A stretch of 45,883 nt of DNA from Bacteroidota bacterium. Lineage in GTDB: Bacteria; Bacteroidota; Ignavibacteria; UBA10030; UBA8401. The notes below the pieces were generated by a model. That model had not been told where the DNA came from and did no database searches. It saw nothing but the letters and a program-made list of their open reading frames with translations. The stretch lies in contig JAJYOI010000016.1 of NCBI GenBank assembly GCA_021796275.1, forward strand, positions 1 through 45,883, written 5' to 3'. The translations under genes and the position numbers were made by a program. This document shows, one piece after another, positions 8,675-19,100 of this stretch (the first letter of the stretch is position 1; every line of letters starts with the position of its first letter).

Positions 8675-9824
8675 TCCGCAGAAATCGAATCCGCCGCGGC
8701 GGACGCTGAAAGCCAGAAGACTGAAGACAATTACAGTTGCGCTTGGCAAACGCAGCTACCCGATCTACATTGGCGCCGGTGTGCGGAATTCGGCAGGAAA
8801 GATTTTGAAACGGCTCCGCCTTCCGAAACAAACCGTCATCGTCACCGATACAATTGTTGCACGCCTTTATCTGGACGATGTGCGCCGAAGTTTGGTGGAG
8901 GCGGGTTTTTCGGTGCTTGCCATTGTTATTCCTCAGGGAGAAAGTCAGAAAAATTTGCGTCGTGCCGACGCCATATACACGGAATTACTCCGTAATCGCA
9001 TTGGAAGAAAAGTCACAATCATCGCGCTCGGCGGCGGTGTTGTCGGCGATCTTGCGGGTTTCATTGCGGCAACGTACCAACGCGGCGTGAATTTCGTACA
9101 AATCCCGACAACATTATTGGCGCAAGTGGACAGTTCAGTCGGCGGAAAAGTCGGCATCAATCATCCGCTCGGCAAAAATATGATTGGCGCGTTCTATCAA
9201 CCGCTCTGTGTCATTGCCGATACAGAAACACTGCAGACGTTGTCTGAACGCGAACGCGTGTGCGGGCTTGGTGAAGTGATCAAGTACGGCATTATTCTCG
9301 ATGCAAAGTTTTTTGACCATGTGCAAAAGGACCTTGCCGACATTATTGCAATGCAGCCTGCGGCTATTGCACGGGTTGCTGCCCGTTGCTGTGAATTGAA
9401 GGCATACGTTGTTTCGCGCGACGAGAAAGAAGAAAATCTGCGGGCCATTCTGAATTTCGGACATACGGTCGGACACGCACTTGAACAGGCGGGGCATTTC
9501 CGTTCATTGAAACACGGTGAAGCGGTTCTGCTCGGCATGATTGCTGAAACGTTTCTTGCACATCGGTTGAAAATGATCGCTGAGGCTGACCTTCGACGCA
9601 TCGAAGACATAATTACGGCTGTTTCATTGCCCCGCTCATTCGGATTTGTATTCTCCGTGAGAAAATTAATTGATACGATGAGAAGTGACAAGAAATCGCT
9701 GGGAGGGAAAATCCATTTTGTGCTGCCCCAAAAAATCGGCAAGATAACACTGCCGATGCCCGTAAACGAAGAGACGGTTGCCGACGCGCTGCGCTATCTT
9801 AACCAATTCGTGAAGGGGCTTTAG
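8664..9824 (+). CDS. aroB: 3-dehydroquinate synthase
   Basis: Converts DAHP to 3-dehydroquinate with NAD+ and a divalent metal, the second step of the shikimate pathway. The NAD-binding loop GGGVVGDLAGF begins at about residue 123, followed by IPTTLLAQVDSSVGGK and NHPLGKN. The metal-binding histidines sit in NFGHTVGHALE (about 264-274) and KHGEAV. There is no ATG or GTG at the 5' end. TTG at 8664 gives 386 residues and an 11-base overlap with aroK; TTG at 8631 gives 397 residues and a 44-base overlap. Either leaves about 20-30 basic residues before the usual family start (TITVALGKRSYPIYIG), so even later non-ATG starts are possible. Translation is probably coupled to aroK. The gene ends 26 bp from the convergent gene at 9851. 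Confidence 0.95.
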   Translation: MKINPQKSNPPRRTLKARRLKTITVALGKRSYPIYIGAGVRNSAGKILKRLRLPKQTVIVTDTIVARLYLDDVRRSLVEAGFSVLAIVIPQGESQKNLRRADAIYTELLRNRIGRKVTIIALGGGVVGDLAGFIAATYQRGVNFVQIPTTLLAQVDSSVGGKVGINHPLGKNMIGAFYQPLCVIADTETLQTLSERERVCGLGEVIKYGIILDAKFFDHVQKDLADIIAMQPAAIARVAARCCELKAYVVSRDEKEENLRAILNFGHTVGHALEQAGHFRSLKHGEAVLLGMIAETFLAHRLKMIAEADLRRIEDIITAVSLPRSFGFVFSVRKLIDTMRSDKKSLGGKIHFVLPQKIGKITLPMPVNEETVADALRYLNQFVKGL

Positions 9825-9850
9825 TTTTCAAAAAGGAATCTGCAGCGAAT

Positions 9851-11845
9851 TTATTTTGTCGTTAGAATAATTTTTTCCTGAGATGTTTTCCGCATCACTT
9901 CGACAAAATCCTTCAAGTCCTTGAAATAATTTGCTTTAAAATATTTGTATTGGACAGAAAATGATTCTTTGACAATCACATGACCGTTTCCATCGCTTTG
10001 ATCGGCCTCCGAAAAATAAAGTCCCTTCTTTGCTAAATTGATATTGTTCGGTAAAGTACGAATCGCATAAGTATCTTTTGGAAAGTCCAATTCTATCGTT
10101 TTGTTGACGGTCCGGGGATAATTGAACTCGATGTCGTATGTCCGTTTATCTCTGGCAAGCCAGTTCCAGTTGCCGGGTAATTTCAGAGGATCAACGTTAA
10201 GAAAAACCAAATCGCCTTGCCTCTCGACCGCGTTCGGCACTTTAAGCTTGAAATTGAAAACAAGCGCCGAATCAACAGCGTTAAGATCGCTCATTGAATA
10301 GTTTGCTACGTCAGCGTTAAGATAATTGTCGGCGACCAGTGATTTGCAAAACTTTACGATCTCGTCATGAGTCATGTCGTTCAGGAATGATCGTGTACTA
10401 AAATTCTCTTCTCCTTTGAATGTTATTGTGATGTCATAATCAACCTCATCTTGTGTGGCTAAGGACACTTTCATATGGACATCCTGGACGTTATCTTCAT
10501 GAGTGCTGGAAGGGGTCAGCCCGAACTGCGACGTGCCGTCATCGTTGAGCACCAGTACGCTTGCGCCCTCATCCAAGTAGGGAATTTTGCCGAGCGGACA
10601 ATGATCTACAGTCGGATCCATCCAGTACAATGTTCCGTTGGTGGTTTTCGCCTGCACGATCATGTGGTTGAATTCCCAGCTTGGAAAATTAGGATCAATC
10701 CTTCCTTTGTTTTCTGTGAGAACAAGCACGGGTTTTGCAGTTATACCAAGACTTCGCAACAGGCTGATGAGTAAAATGGATTTATCCTTACAATCTCCAT
10801 AGTTTCTTTCGAGAACTTTTTGCGGTTTCGATGGGGTATAACCTCCTTGCCCGATCTCTATTGCGACGTAACGAAGAGTTTGAATGAATGCGTACACCTT
10901 TTTTAGTTTGTCTGCTTCAGTTATGCAGTCTGTTGTCAATTCTTTCGCTTTATTTGAAATTTCGTCTGTGATGTCTAACCGGTCTTCGAAATGATATTTG
11001 TTGTACCATTTGGAAATATCGTCCCACGTCTTCCATTCGGATGGAGCGAACTTTACATAGGGTACGTAATAATCGTAAGGCGGCATCATCGGATCGGGTT
11101 CAAAAGCCGCTATGTTTTTTTGTATCCAGGAGAACGTTACGGTCTGATCAAGATTAGCTTGGGACGGCGTGAGATTCCGATGTTCATTCGGTCGGTCAAG
11201 AAAGAAGTTGAACGATTTGTATCTCCACGTCCAATCGTAGCCGCCTTTTGATACCGGCAGGATAAGTAAGAGTGGAACCGTTAACTTATAACTATTCTCG
11301 AGTTTTGGAATACTGCTTTGAATTCCCCATACGCCCTGTATGAAAGGGTAGCGCGAATACACACTATAGTGGTACTCGATAATACAATTTTTTTCTATCG
11401 AAGGGAAGGTGAATTTGACTTTCTTTCTATCTGAGTAAAAAAGGTATCCTTGCTCATCGCCTGTAATAGTGTGAAAATCTTCTTTCTTCAGCTCAATCGT
11501 TGAGCCGTCAGGCTTAATTGTTCTCGCCGATATCGCTTTAAGAATCTCACCGTCGTAAATGGGAATTTCGACTGACGCGTAGTCATCAATGTTTTTGAAA
11601 AGCTTGATAACTTTTGTAATTTTCTCATCCGTTACAAAGTTGTATTCTTCATCGAGGATGGCGTGCACATCGTGAACTTCCGAGAGAACTACCGCATCGG
11701 CATTCGGGTAGTCACTCTGGTTCGGGAAATCTTTGACATTCAATTCCGTTTTAAGCTGATTCAGGTTTACGAAAGGGCTTGAGGCGCATGAAAAGAAGAA
11801 AAAAGAAGTGAAAAAGGTGAGGCTCAGTACCAAAATCGTTCTCAT
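9851..11845 (-). CDS. DUF3857/transglutaminase-like lipoprotein
   Basis: A 664-residue protein with a lipoprotein signal: MRTILVLSLTFFTSFFFFSC, Cys20 the likely lipidated residue. The N-terminal half (about 50-230) matches the DUF3857 style (ISARTIKPDGSTIEL, YHYSVYSRYPFIQG). A transglutaminase-like core follows with the papain-type triad visible: Cys352 in YGDCKDKS, His394 in FNHMIV and Asp410 in WMDPT. The C-terminal part is beta-rich. Proteins with this order are common in Bacteroidetes-related genomes, often near surface or TonB loci, and their substrates are generally unknown. The intact triad suggests an active peptidase, transamidase or ligase. It is downstream of, and co-oriented with, the TonB receptor gene, separated by about 200 bp. 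Confidence 0.88.
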   Translation of the reverse strand: MRTILVLSLTFFTSFFFFSCASSPFVNLNQLKTELNVKDFPNQSDYPNADAVVLSEVHDVHAILDEEYNFVTDEKITKVIKLFKNIDDYASVEIPIYDGEILKAISARTIKPDGSTIELKKEDFHTITGDEQGYLFYSDRKKVKFTFPSIEKNCIIEYHYSVYSRYPFIQGVWGIQSSIPKLENSYKLTVPLLLILPVSKGGYDWTWRYKSFNFFLDRPNEHRNLTPSQANLDQTVTFSWIQKNIAAFEPDPMMPPYDYYVPYVKFAPSEWKTWDDISKWYNKYHFEDRLDITDEISNKAKELTTDCITEADKLKKVYAFIQTLRYVAIEIGQGGYTPSKPQKVLERNYGDCKDKSILLISLLRSLGITAKPVLVLTENKGRIDPNFPSWEFNHMIVQAKTTNGTLYWMDPTVDHCPLGKIPYLDEGASVLVLNDDGTSQFGLTPSSTHEDNVQDVHMKVSLATQDEVDYDITITFKGEENFSTRSFLNDMTHDEIVKFCKSLVADNYLNADVANYSMSDLNAVDSALVFNFKLKVPNAVERQGDLVFLNVDPLKLPGNWNWLARDKRTYDIEFNYPRTVNKTIELDFPKDTYAIRTLPNNINLAKKGLYFSEADQSDGNGHVIVKESFSVQYKYFKANYFKDLKDFVEVMRKTSQEKIILTTK

Positions 11846-12045
11846 TGTGTCCCTCTGACATATTTGATAGAATTACTGCAACCCAATTTGGTTTCAGCTT
11901 CAACTTCGTTTTTATCTCTCTTCACACTTAAAACCTGTGGAAAGAATAATTCAGCGTGAGAGTGAATCGTCCCAAATCACGGTTGGCTGTTATTGGTAAC
12001 GCTAAGAAAAAGAAATTTCCCCTGAAAAGCAATACCGCTTCTTTT

Positions 12046-14334
12046 TTACCACATCGCACTGACGCCGATTGAAGGCAGAATGCCGACGGAATTGCTGATC
12101 TGCTTTACTTCCTTTGTCCGTTCATCGAAAATCGGAACATCGAGCGGTTTGCGGTTATAAACATTCTGTACGTCGGCGTAGGTGATGAGTGTCCAGCCGG
12201 AGAAATTCCACCGACGGTCTACGCGCAGATCAAGGCTGTGATTTGCACCGATGCGTGCACTGTTGTACAGAGCAGCATTCTGCGTGCCGTCCGGATTGTA
12301 TGGTGTGTATGGTCTTCCTGTATAGAAACGAAACTTCCCGCTGAACTCCCATTCTTCGTTCAACACATAACCGCCGCCAATATTGACAATCCATCGCTGA
12401 TCAAAACTTCCCGGACGGCTGATGCCATCCAGCGCCGTGAACTCAACATGATTATAGCTGATGCTGACAATTCCATAAAACGGAATTTCCGAAAGCTGTT
12501 TCTGCATGAAGAATTCTGCGCCGTACGCTTTGCCTGTTCCTTCGCTGACAAGCGGATCAATGCCGAACGATGCAAATGATTCCTGCGAACCGCCGAATCC
12601 GGAACCGGCATTCGAGAGAACGAGAAATTTTTGCCGCAGGCTTGCCGGATAGTCGGAATAATTTTTGATGTAGCCTTCAAGACTGATCTTTGTATCGGTG
12701 CGAAGCAAGCGGTCAATTCCAAGAATGTATTGAGTCACAGAAATGAATCGCAGGCTGCGATTTGCCGGATTCGCGGCAAGCCACACGTACGCCGGCGATT
12801 GGTAATATTTGCCGATGCTCGCATTGATGTTTGTTTCCGCATCAAGCATGTACGTTGCCGAAAGCCGCGGCGAAAATGCAAACGGACGAACGATAAGATT
12901 GAAATAATCTGCGCGCAGGCCTGCGGTTATTTTCATTCGCTCAGAAAGCGATTGTGTAAGTTGAACATAGCCTGCGCTTTTGAACCCTGTTGTGTCGAGT
13001 GTGGTGTTTACCTGCAGCGAATCACTGAAGTTAGTATAAAATTTTTTCAAAAAAATGTTGCTGGAAAACGAAGCAAACTTTCCCTCAACGCCGAATGATA
13101 ATTCCGACGACGAAGTCACTTGCAGCACAGCATCACCACGCAATGATGTTTCCCGTTCGGCTGAATTGTCCGTGAAGATCGGATTTGTCAGCGTATCGTC
13201 CTGCTGATAATCGTACGTGAAAACTGTTTGAGAGAGTGCCGCCGTTGCATAACCTTTCGGAAGCAAATGCCGCCACGAAATTCCGCCGACGCCTTCGTTC
13301 TGATTGCTGCGGAGAATGTGTGAATTGTCGTAACGCTGCTGCGGCGTGTCGTTGAACAGTTTTACATCGTCCAGCGCTCCGATGCCGAGAATAGTGATTT
13401 CGTCATTCATGCTGAGATGATAGTTTGCTTTTCCTGTGAAATCCCAGTATTCGGGAACGAAGCCGAACCCCGCCGCTTTGAAAATGAAATCGAGATAACT
13501 CCGACGAGCGGAAAAGAGAAATGAGCCGTTGTGATTTACAGGCCCTTCAAGATTCAGTCCGAACTGCGAAGCGGAGATCGTCGCCTTGCCGCCGAAATGA
13601 TCGGTGCGTCCATCTCGCATTTTAATTTTAAGAACGGAAGAAAGCTTGTCACCGTAGCGCACGCCGAACCCGCCGCTTGAAAATGTTACCGCGTCAACAA
13701 AATCGAGATTGAGGAAACTGAGCGGTCCGCCGCTTGCGCCCTGCGTTGCAAAATGATTGATGTTCGGCAATTGAATATTGTCAACGACGAAAAGATTTTC
13801 AGACGGCGAGCCGCCGCGTACGACGAGATCGTTGCGTCCTGTTTGCACCTGTGCAACTCCGGGGAGAATTGCTACAGCGCGTGCGACATCTTCCAAGCCG
13901 CCGGGGAGCCGGCGAATTTCTTCGTAGCCTAATGTTTGCACGCTCACCGGCTCGTCAGCGTTCTTTTGAAAATAATCTGCAGTGACGGTAACGCCGCCGA
14001 CGCTGAGCGCAGCTTCGCTCATTTCAAATGTGATCATCGCGGGCATTCCGGAAGAGACAACAATGTTTGATTGAAGATTTGTCTGAAAACCTACTGCGCT
14101 TGCCTGCACTTGAAATGTTCCGACCGGAACGTTCGGAATGACAAACGCGCCCGATGTATCTGTTGCGGCGCCGAATGTCGTTCCGACAACAAGCACTGAT
14201 ACTCCGGCAATCGGCTCTTTGGTAATGCTGTTAACGACCGTTCCTGTGATTGTTCCGGTCGAAGACCCCGTTGGGGCCGAAGATGTTGAGAAAAAAAACG
14301 GAAGAATGAGAAGTTGTAGTATTGCTGTGATCAT
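12046..14334 (-). CDS. TonB-dependent outer-membrane receptor
   Basis: A 762-residue receptor. After a signal peptide come a carboxypeptidase-regulatory-like domain at about 28-110 (GTITGTVVNSITKEPIAGVS, DTSGAFVIPNVPVGTFQV) and a plug at about 120-240 (DVARAVAILPGVAQVQTG, NDLVVRGGSPSENLFVVDN). A long barrel follows, ending in a Trp (GVSAMW), as outer-membrane barrels do. It imports a ligand through the outer membrane using TonB-ExbBD energy; none of those partner genes is in the window. Its ATG overlaps the TGA of the upstream PLP decarboxylase as ATGA, so the two are probably translated together. That suggests a link to an amino-acid-derived or amine-type ligand, but this is inference. At 762 residues it is on the short side for SusC-type receptors, and no SusD partner is present. 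Confidence 0.93.
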   Translation of the reverse strand: MITAILQLLILPFFFSTSSAPTGSSTGTITGTVVNSITKEPIAGVSVLVVGTTFGAATDTSGAFVIPNVPVGTFQVQASAVGFQTNLQSNIVVSSGMPAMITFEMSEAALSVGGVTVTADYFQKNADEPVSVQTLGYEEIRRLPGGLEDVARAVAILPGVAQVQTGRNDLVVRGGSPSENLFVVDNIQLPNINHFATQGASGGPLSFLNLDFVDAVTFSSGGFGVRYGDKLSSVLKIKMRDGRTDHFGGKATISASQFGLNLEGPVNHNGSFLFSARRSYLDFIFKAAGFGFVPEYWDFTGKANYHLSMNDEITILGIGALDDVKLFNDTPQQRYDNSHILRSNQNEGVGGISWRHLLPKGYATAALSQTVFTYDYQQDDTLTNPIFTDNSAERETSLRGDAVLQVTSSSELSFGVEGKFASFSSNIFLKKFYTNFSDSLQVNTTLDTTGFKSAGYVQLTQSLSERMKITAGLRADYFNLIVRPFAFSPRLSATYMLDAETNINASIGKYYQSPAYVWLAANPANRSLRFISVTQYILGIDRLLRTDTKISLEGYIKNYSDYPASLRQKFLVLSNAGSGFGGSQESFASFGIDPLVSEGTGKAYGAEFFMQKQLSEIPFYGIVSISYNHVEFTALDGISRPGSFDQRWIVNIGGGYVLNEEWEFSGKFRFYTGRPYTPYNPDGTQNAALYNSARIGANHSLDLRVDRRWNFSGWTLITYADVQNVYNRKPLDVPIFDERTKEVKQISNSVGILPSIGVSAMW

Positions 14335-15728
14335 CTATTGCTGTTTTCTGCCAATGCTTCAAGCTCTTGAAATATTGTCGGAATGAAGCGCAGATGTTCA
14401 GGTTTCATCATCACGCTGCGGAGAATTGTTGTTGTTGGCTGATCGGCGGTGACGTTGAACTTTTTTGTAAGATGTGCGGACTCCGCTTTCAACAGTGCCA
14501 GAAAGAGCGGATGCGACGGATTGTGCATTGCCTTGTTGAATATTTTTTCTGTCTGAAGCGAAATATTAGAAGCTGAGAATGGTTTTGCAGCTATAAAATA
14601 TGTGACGATGTCCAGTTCCGGTTCGACAAAATTTTTCCAGTGCGTGCTTGTGGAAAGAAGCCTGCTCAGTTCCGCTGCCGCTTTGCGCGTTTTCTTCAGC
14701 ACAGCGCCAAGTCCGGTGTTCGGTTTGAGCGGAAAAAGTTTCAGCGTTGTCCACAACGCCGCAGCAGCGGCTCCGGCGCGAGAACATTCAAGACTGATTT
14801 CCCCGAGATGCAAATCACGGGAAGTGAAATATGTGTAAGGAGAATCGTGTTTGTAAAATCTGCCGACTGACGGATCGCGGAAGAGTACACAGCCGCATCC
14901 GTACGGCTGCAATCCATGTTTGTGCGGATCAACGACAATACTGTCGCATTGTGAAAGATGAAGGAACGGTGCCGCGTTGATAAGCGGTTTTTTTTCTTTC
15001 GCAAGCAAGGTGAAAAACCCACCGTACGCGGCATCGGCATGAACGCGCGCGCCGTAGCGTTTGCACAGCGGGATAATTTCATCGAGCGGATCAACAGCGC
15101 CGAGCGATGTTGTACCGATGGTTGCAACAACCGTTCCGATGGTTCCTTTTTTTAAGGCATCTTCAAGCGCGCCGAGATCAATTTTACCAGAAACATCCGC
15201 AGGAATTTCAACTGTGCTGCTGCCAAGAACGTCGCACATGCGTTTGTGTGTGTAATGGCTTTGTGATGAAAATGCAATTGCTTTTCCGGGATGAAGCGAG
15301 CGCGCCACAAACAACGCTTCAAGATTGGCGATGGTGCCGCTGCTCGTGAGATGCCCAAGGTGTTTTGCGTAACCGAACATCGCCGCGATCTCTGCGACCG
15401 CTTCGATTTCCATTTTCGCTGTCGCCGGACCGCCATCGAGCGCGTGGTTGTTTGGATTGATCTGCATGGCGATGAAATACGCTGCCATTGCGACAGGATG
15501 CGCTGGCTTCAGCATTTGTCCGGCATAGCGGGGATGGAAAAAAGGATAATTGTCCTTTAATCGCTCATTGAGTTCGTTGAACACGGCACCGACTTTTTCC
15601 GGTTCAAGCTGAAGGCTTTCATCGGTTTCAAATGCGCCAAAGGAATTTTTCCACGCATTCTGTTCGCGGAGTGAGGTAGAAAGAAGCTCGAATAATTGGT
15701 CAGGATCAAAGTGGTTTTTGATGCCCAT
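14331..15728 (-). CDS. PLP-dependent amino-acid decarboxylase (group II)
   Basis: About 465 residues in the pyridoxal-dependent decarboxylase family (aromatic-L-amino-acid, tyrosine, glutamate and diaminobutyrate decarboxylases). Visible signatures are SSGTIANLEAL (about 129-139), SSQSHYTHK with His158 stacking on PLP, HADAAYGG with Asp232 contacting the pyridine nitrogen, and VDPHKHGLQPYG with Lys270 as the Schiff-base lysine. The N-terminal HPRYAGQM...NPNNHALDGGPAT is also typical. Substrate specificity cannot be read from sequence. The ATG at 15728 is preferred; a TTG at 15740 would add four residues. The stop overlaps the start of the TonB receptor gene by four bases, an unusual pairing that implies joint expression. 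Confidence 0.92.
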   Translation of the reverse strand: MGIKNHFDPDQLFELLSTSLREQNAWKNSFGAFETDESLQLEPEKVGAVFNELNERLKDNYPFFHPRYAGQMLKPAHPVAMAAYFIAMQINPNNHALDGGPATAKMEIEAVAEIAAMFGYAKHLGHLTSSGTIANLEALFVARSLHPGKAIAFSSQSHYTHKRMCDVLGSSTVEIPADVSGKIDLGALEDALKKGTIGTVVATIGTTSLGAVDPLDEIIPLCKRYGARVHADAAYGGFFTLLAKEKKPLINAAPFLHLSQCDSIVVDPHKHGLQPYGCGCVLFRDPSVGRFYKHDSPYTYFTSRDLHLGEISLECSRAGAAAAALWTTLKLFPLKPNTGLGAVLKKTRKAAAELSRLLSTSTHWKNFVEPELDIVTYFIAAKPFSASNISLQTEKIFNKAMHNPSHPLFLALLKAESAHLTKKFNVTADQPTTTILRSVMMKPEHLRFIPTIFQELEALAENSNR

Positions 15729-16153
15729 AAGAATATCCAATGTGGATGATTGGATTGTTGGATTAATGGATAAATATACTTTTCCTTTGAAAACAATTCA
15801 ACAAAAGTGCAGGTTTTGATGCTCGAGAATTCATAAAAATTATGTCCAGGAGTTGATTTTTTCTTGTTTAATGAGTAAGTTTTTCACACCGATAAGAACC
15901 CACCAGCTTTGGTTCCTATCCTTTTCCCGCAAGAGGACAAACAAACATAAAGATGTTCTCTTTTGCTCTACATACAAAATCTACCAGCGAACACAATACC
16001 CCCCGCGTTCACGTCATGCGGCAATTTTTATCTTTTCCTGCATCAGAACGTGTGAAAACGTCGTACGGACGTGGATAACCTTTTCAGTTTCTATGGACAA
16101 CCTGCGTGAAAAAAATAGCTACCGAGTTTTGAATAGTAAAACACGGAGAAGTT
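15729..16153. other. Divergent intergenic region
   Basis: 425 bp between the divergent decarboxylase and giant surface-protein genes, so it should hold promoters for both. An open frame (15853-16233) is present, but it has no family features and overlaps the true start of the giant gene. A small near-palindrome ACGTC-GTACG-GACGT lies at 16058-16072. GGAGAA just before the ATG at 16154 is a good ribosome-binding site. I cannot assign promoter boxes with confidence. Confidence 0.5.
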
Positions 16154-19100
16154 ATGAAAAGTATTTATACAACTATCATAATAGCGAGCGTATGGATTGT
16201 TTTTGGTTTCGGTATTTCCACAGCGCAAAATAAATCTGTTGCTTTCGATGGATCGCACAGCATCGCTAATGATTTATCCGTGGTTCAATCGTTTGCGACG
16301 AACTCGTCCTTTACCGTACAATTCTGGGCGAAACGTGCCGCAAATGCTGCCGGATACATCATCGGACAAGGAACTAACGCAGTAGATAAGGGGCTGCACA
16401 TCGGTTTCCGGTCTGCCTCAGTTTTTACATTTGCCTTTTATGGAGATGACCTCGATTCCGACCCGATCACGTATGACTCCAAATGGCATCATTACGCCGT
16501 GACGTACAACTCAACGACTAAAGCAAGAAAAATTTATATGGATGGAGTGCTGATTAAGTCGGGAACGGCTAGCGCGAATTATTCCGGCACTGGAAATGTA
16601 CTAATCGGCAATGGCGTGGTGTCAAGCTATTTTAACGGCAGCATTGACGAACTGGCGTTGTTTAATTCTGAGCAGTCACAAAGCGATATTCAAGTTTCAC
16701 TGGGGGGAATAGTGTATCCGTGGTCTGCCGGACTGGTCAGCTTTCTCGATTTTTCAACGAACGGATCAACTTATACGTACGATTCAAAAGTTGGAAATTA
16801 CATTTACTTCACATCGGGTGATCTCGCGATAGAGAATCCTTCTTCGCTCACGCTCGGCCAGCCGACATTTACGCTCTTACCGATAAATCATAATTTTGGT
16901 TCCGTTAATATCGGCAATTCACCGTCAAGCACATTTTATGTGAAAAATACCGGCTTGGGAATTCTCGACGTGAATTCTGTTTCATCCAACAACGCAAAGT
17001 TTACTATTTCATCGACAACCGCCAAAGCAATTTTTGCAGGCGACAGTGCGCAGTATATTGTGACGTTTACTCCAATTGCTACTGGGATTCAAAGCGGCAA
17101 TATCACGTTCACGCACAATGCTTCCGGGTCGCCGTCAAATTTTGCTGTTGCCGGTTTAACTTCGGTGCCGAGTTTTACGTCGTTCACTCCCAGAACTGGT
17201 ACCATCGGATCAACGATAACAATCACAGGAACGAACTTCAGCACAACGCCTGCAAACAATGTCGTTCACATCGGCGGAATACCTGCGGTGGTTCAGACGG
17301 CGACGTCAACGCAGCTCACGGTCAAAGTGCCGCGCGGGGTCTGTGCCGGACCACTGACCATTGAGACGGGCGGTTATGTTTTGCAGAGCAAATATTCTTT
17401 TGTACCGACGTTCACGTCAAATAATACACTTACTTCAACTACTTTCCATGATGGTATAACTTCGTTTGTTCAGATTGATCAGAGCAGCGGAACACGTAAT
17501 GACATCATCTCGATGGATGTGGATAGAGACGGTAAGCCGGATTTGGTTGTCGCCGGAAGTAATTCTATCGGAATATTCCGAAACATCCATGCCGGTGGAA
17601 TGTTCACAACAGGCAGTTATGACACGAGAGTGGACATAAGCTTGGGTTTCTCACCTGGCAAACTTACGGTTGCTGATATTGATGGAGACGGTGTGGAAGA
17701 CATTGTTGCAGGAGGAGGTTCAACCATAGCGATCCTGCGCAACACCAGCACTGTCGGCTCGTTTTCATTTTCTACGACAACTCTCTCACCGGGAACCAGT
17801 TCCTCGACGTTCGACGCTGCAGTGGGAGATATTGATGGGGATGGCAAGCAGGATATCGTTTGTGCCGGCTACCTCGGCGCGCCTACCTACGACTATCGCC
17901 TGCTTACCTACAGAAACACAAGTTCTTCAGGGTCGGTGAGTTTTTCTTCTGCGGTGCTCACTTCATTTACCCATACTTCCACTACAACCGCGATTGCTGC
18001 CGCTGATCTGGACGGCGACGGTTATACAGACGTAGCTGTAATTCAAGGCGGCAGTATTCCAGCAGACATCATTATCTCGGTATTTCGAAGCACCGGTGTT
18101 CCCGGTTCCGTAAGCTATGCGACAGCCCAAACCTACAGTATGCCGCCGGACTACAATTATGCAAAGTACATAACAACCGCAGACCTCAATGACGACGGAT
18201 TGCCGGAATTGCTCTGTGGTGATGCAAGTTCGACAATGTCTATTTTTCCAAATACAAGCAGTGCAGGGACCGTTTCGTTCGGCACACGGCAGGACTACAG
18301 CTCAATTGATGCTCGCGGTACCACACCGGAGATATCTGTTGCGGACGTTACGGGCGACGGAAAGACCGACGTTATCGCCTCTGCACCTTACGACAGTTAT
18401 GTAAAAGTCTTTCCGAACACGAGCAGCGGCGGTTCAGTCTCGCTGGGAACCGCTGTCCAATATGCTAATCAAATCAGCGGCACGTTCTGGGACATCGGCG
18501 GCCACGTCGTTGTGGACGGGAATTTGGATGGCAAGCCGGATATTATTACTGCTTCCTCTAACAGCATCGGTTTGTGGGATAACAAGATAGTTTCACCGCA
18601 GTTTCTTGCGTCAAGCTACAATTATTCTATGGGAACTCTGCCAGTCGGCATCTACAAGAAAGACAGTATCAACGTAAGCAACAGCGGTGGGCAGACGCTG
18701 ACGATTTCTTCCGTCATCAGCACAAACTCAACGGATTTTTCAGTAACTCCTGCTAGCGCAACAATTTCCACCGGATCGAATCAATGGTTTGTTATCAATT
18801 ACCACTATGACGGCAGCGGAACACGAACGACAAAGCTGGTTTTTTCCCACAATGCAGCAAGTGTTACCGATACGGTTTCTGTCAGTGCAACGAGCAGTTT
18901 TTCAGCGCAGGTAAATGCAGGTAACTGTGTGGCACTGAGTGGAACTAATCAGTATGTCGAATCGGATATTGTTACTACGGCGGTTGATAATGTGACGATG
19001 GAAGCGTGGGTGAATTGGGGTGGTCAGGCAAGCGGAAGTCCCGGAATATTGTATCATGGAAACTCGTCTAACAGCGGATACGGAATTGTATTGTACGAAT

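Noticed and set aside
12631..13098. 155-residue plus-strand frame inside the TonB receptor gene
   Set aside because: Cys/Arg-rich composition of an antisense shadow; the receptor frame is intact and recognisable.
16058..16072. Operator-like near-palindrome upstream of the giant gene
   Set aside because: Arms of five bases are expected by chance in 425 bp; recorded only as part of the intergenic description.
15853..16233. 126-residue frame upstream of the giant surface protein
   Set aside because: No recognisable domain, overlaps the signal peptide of the real gene, and the real ATG at 16154 has a proper ribosome-binding site.
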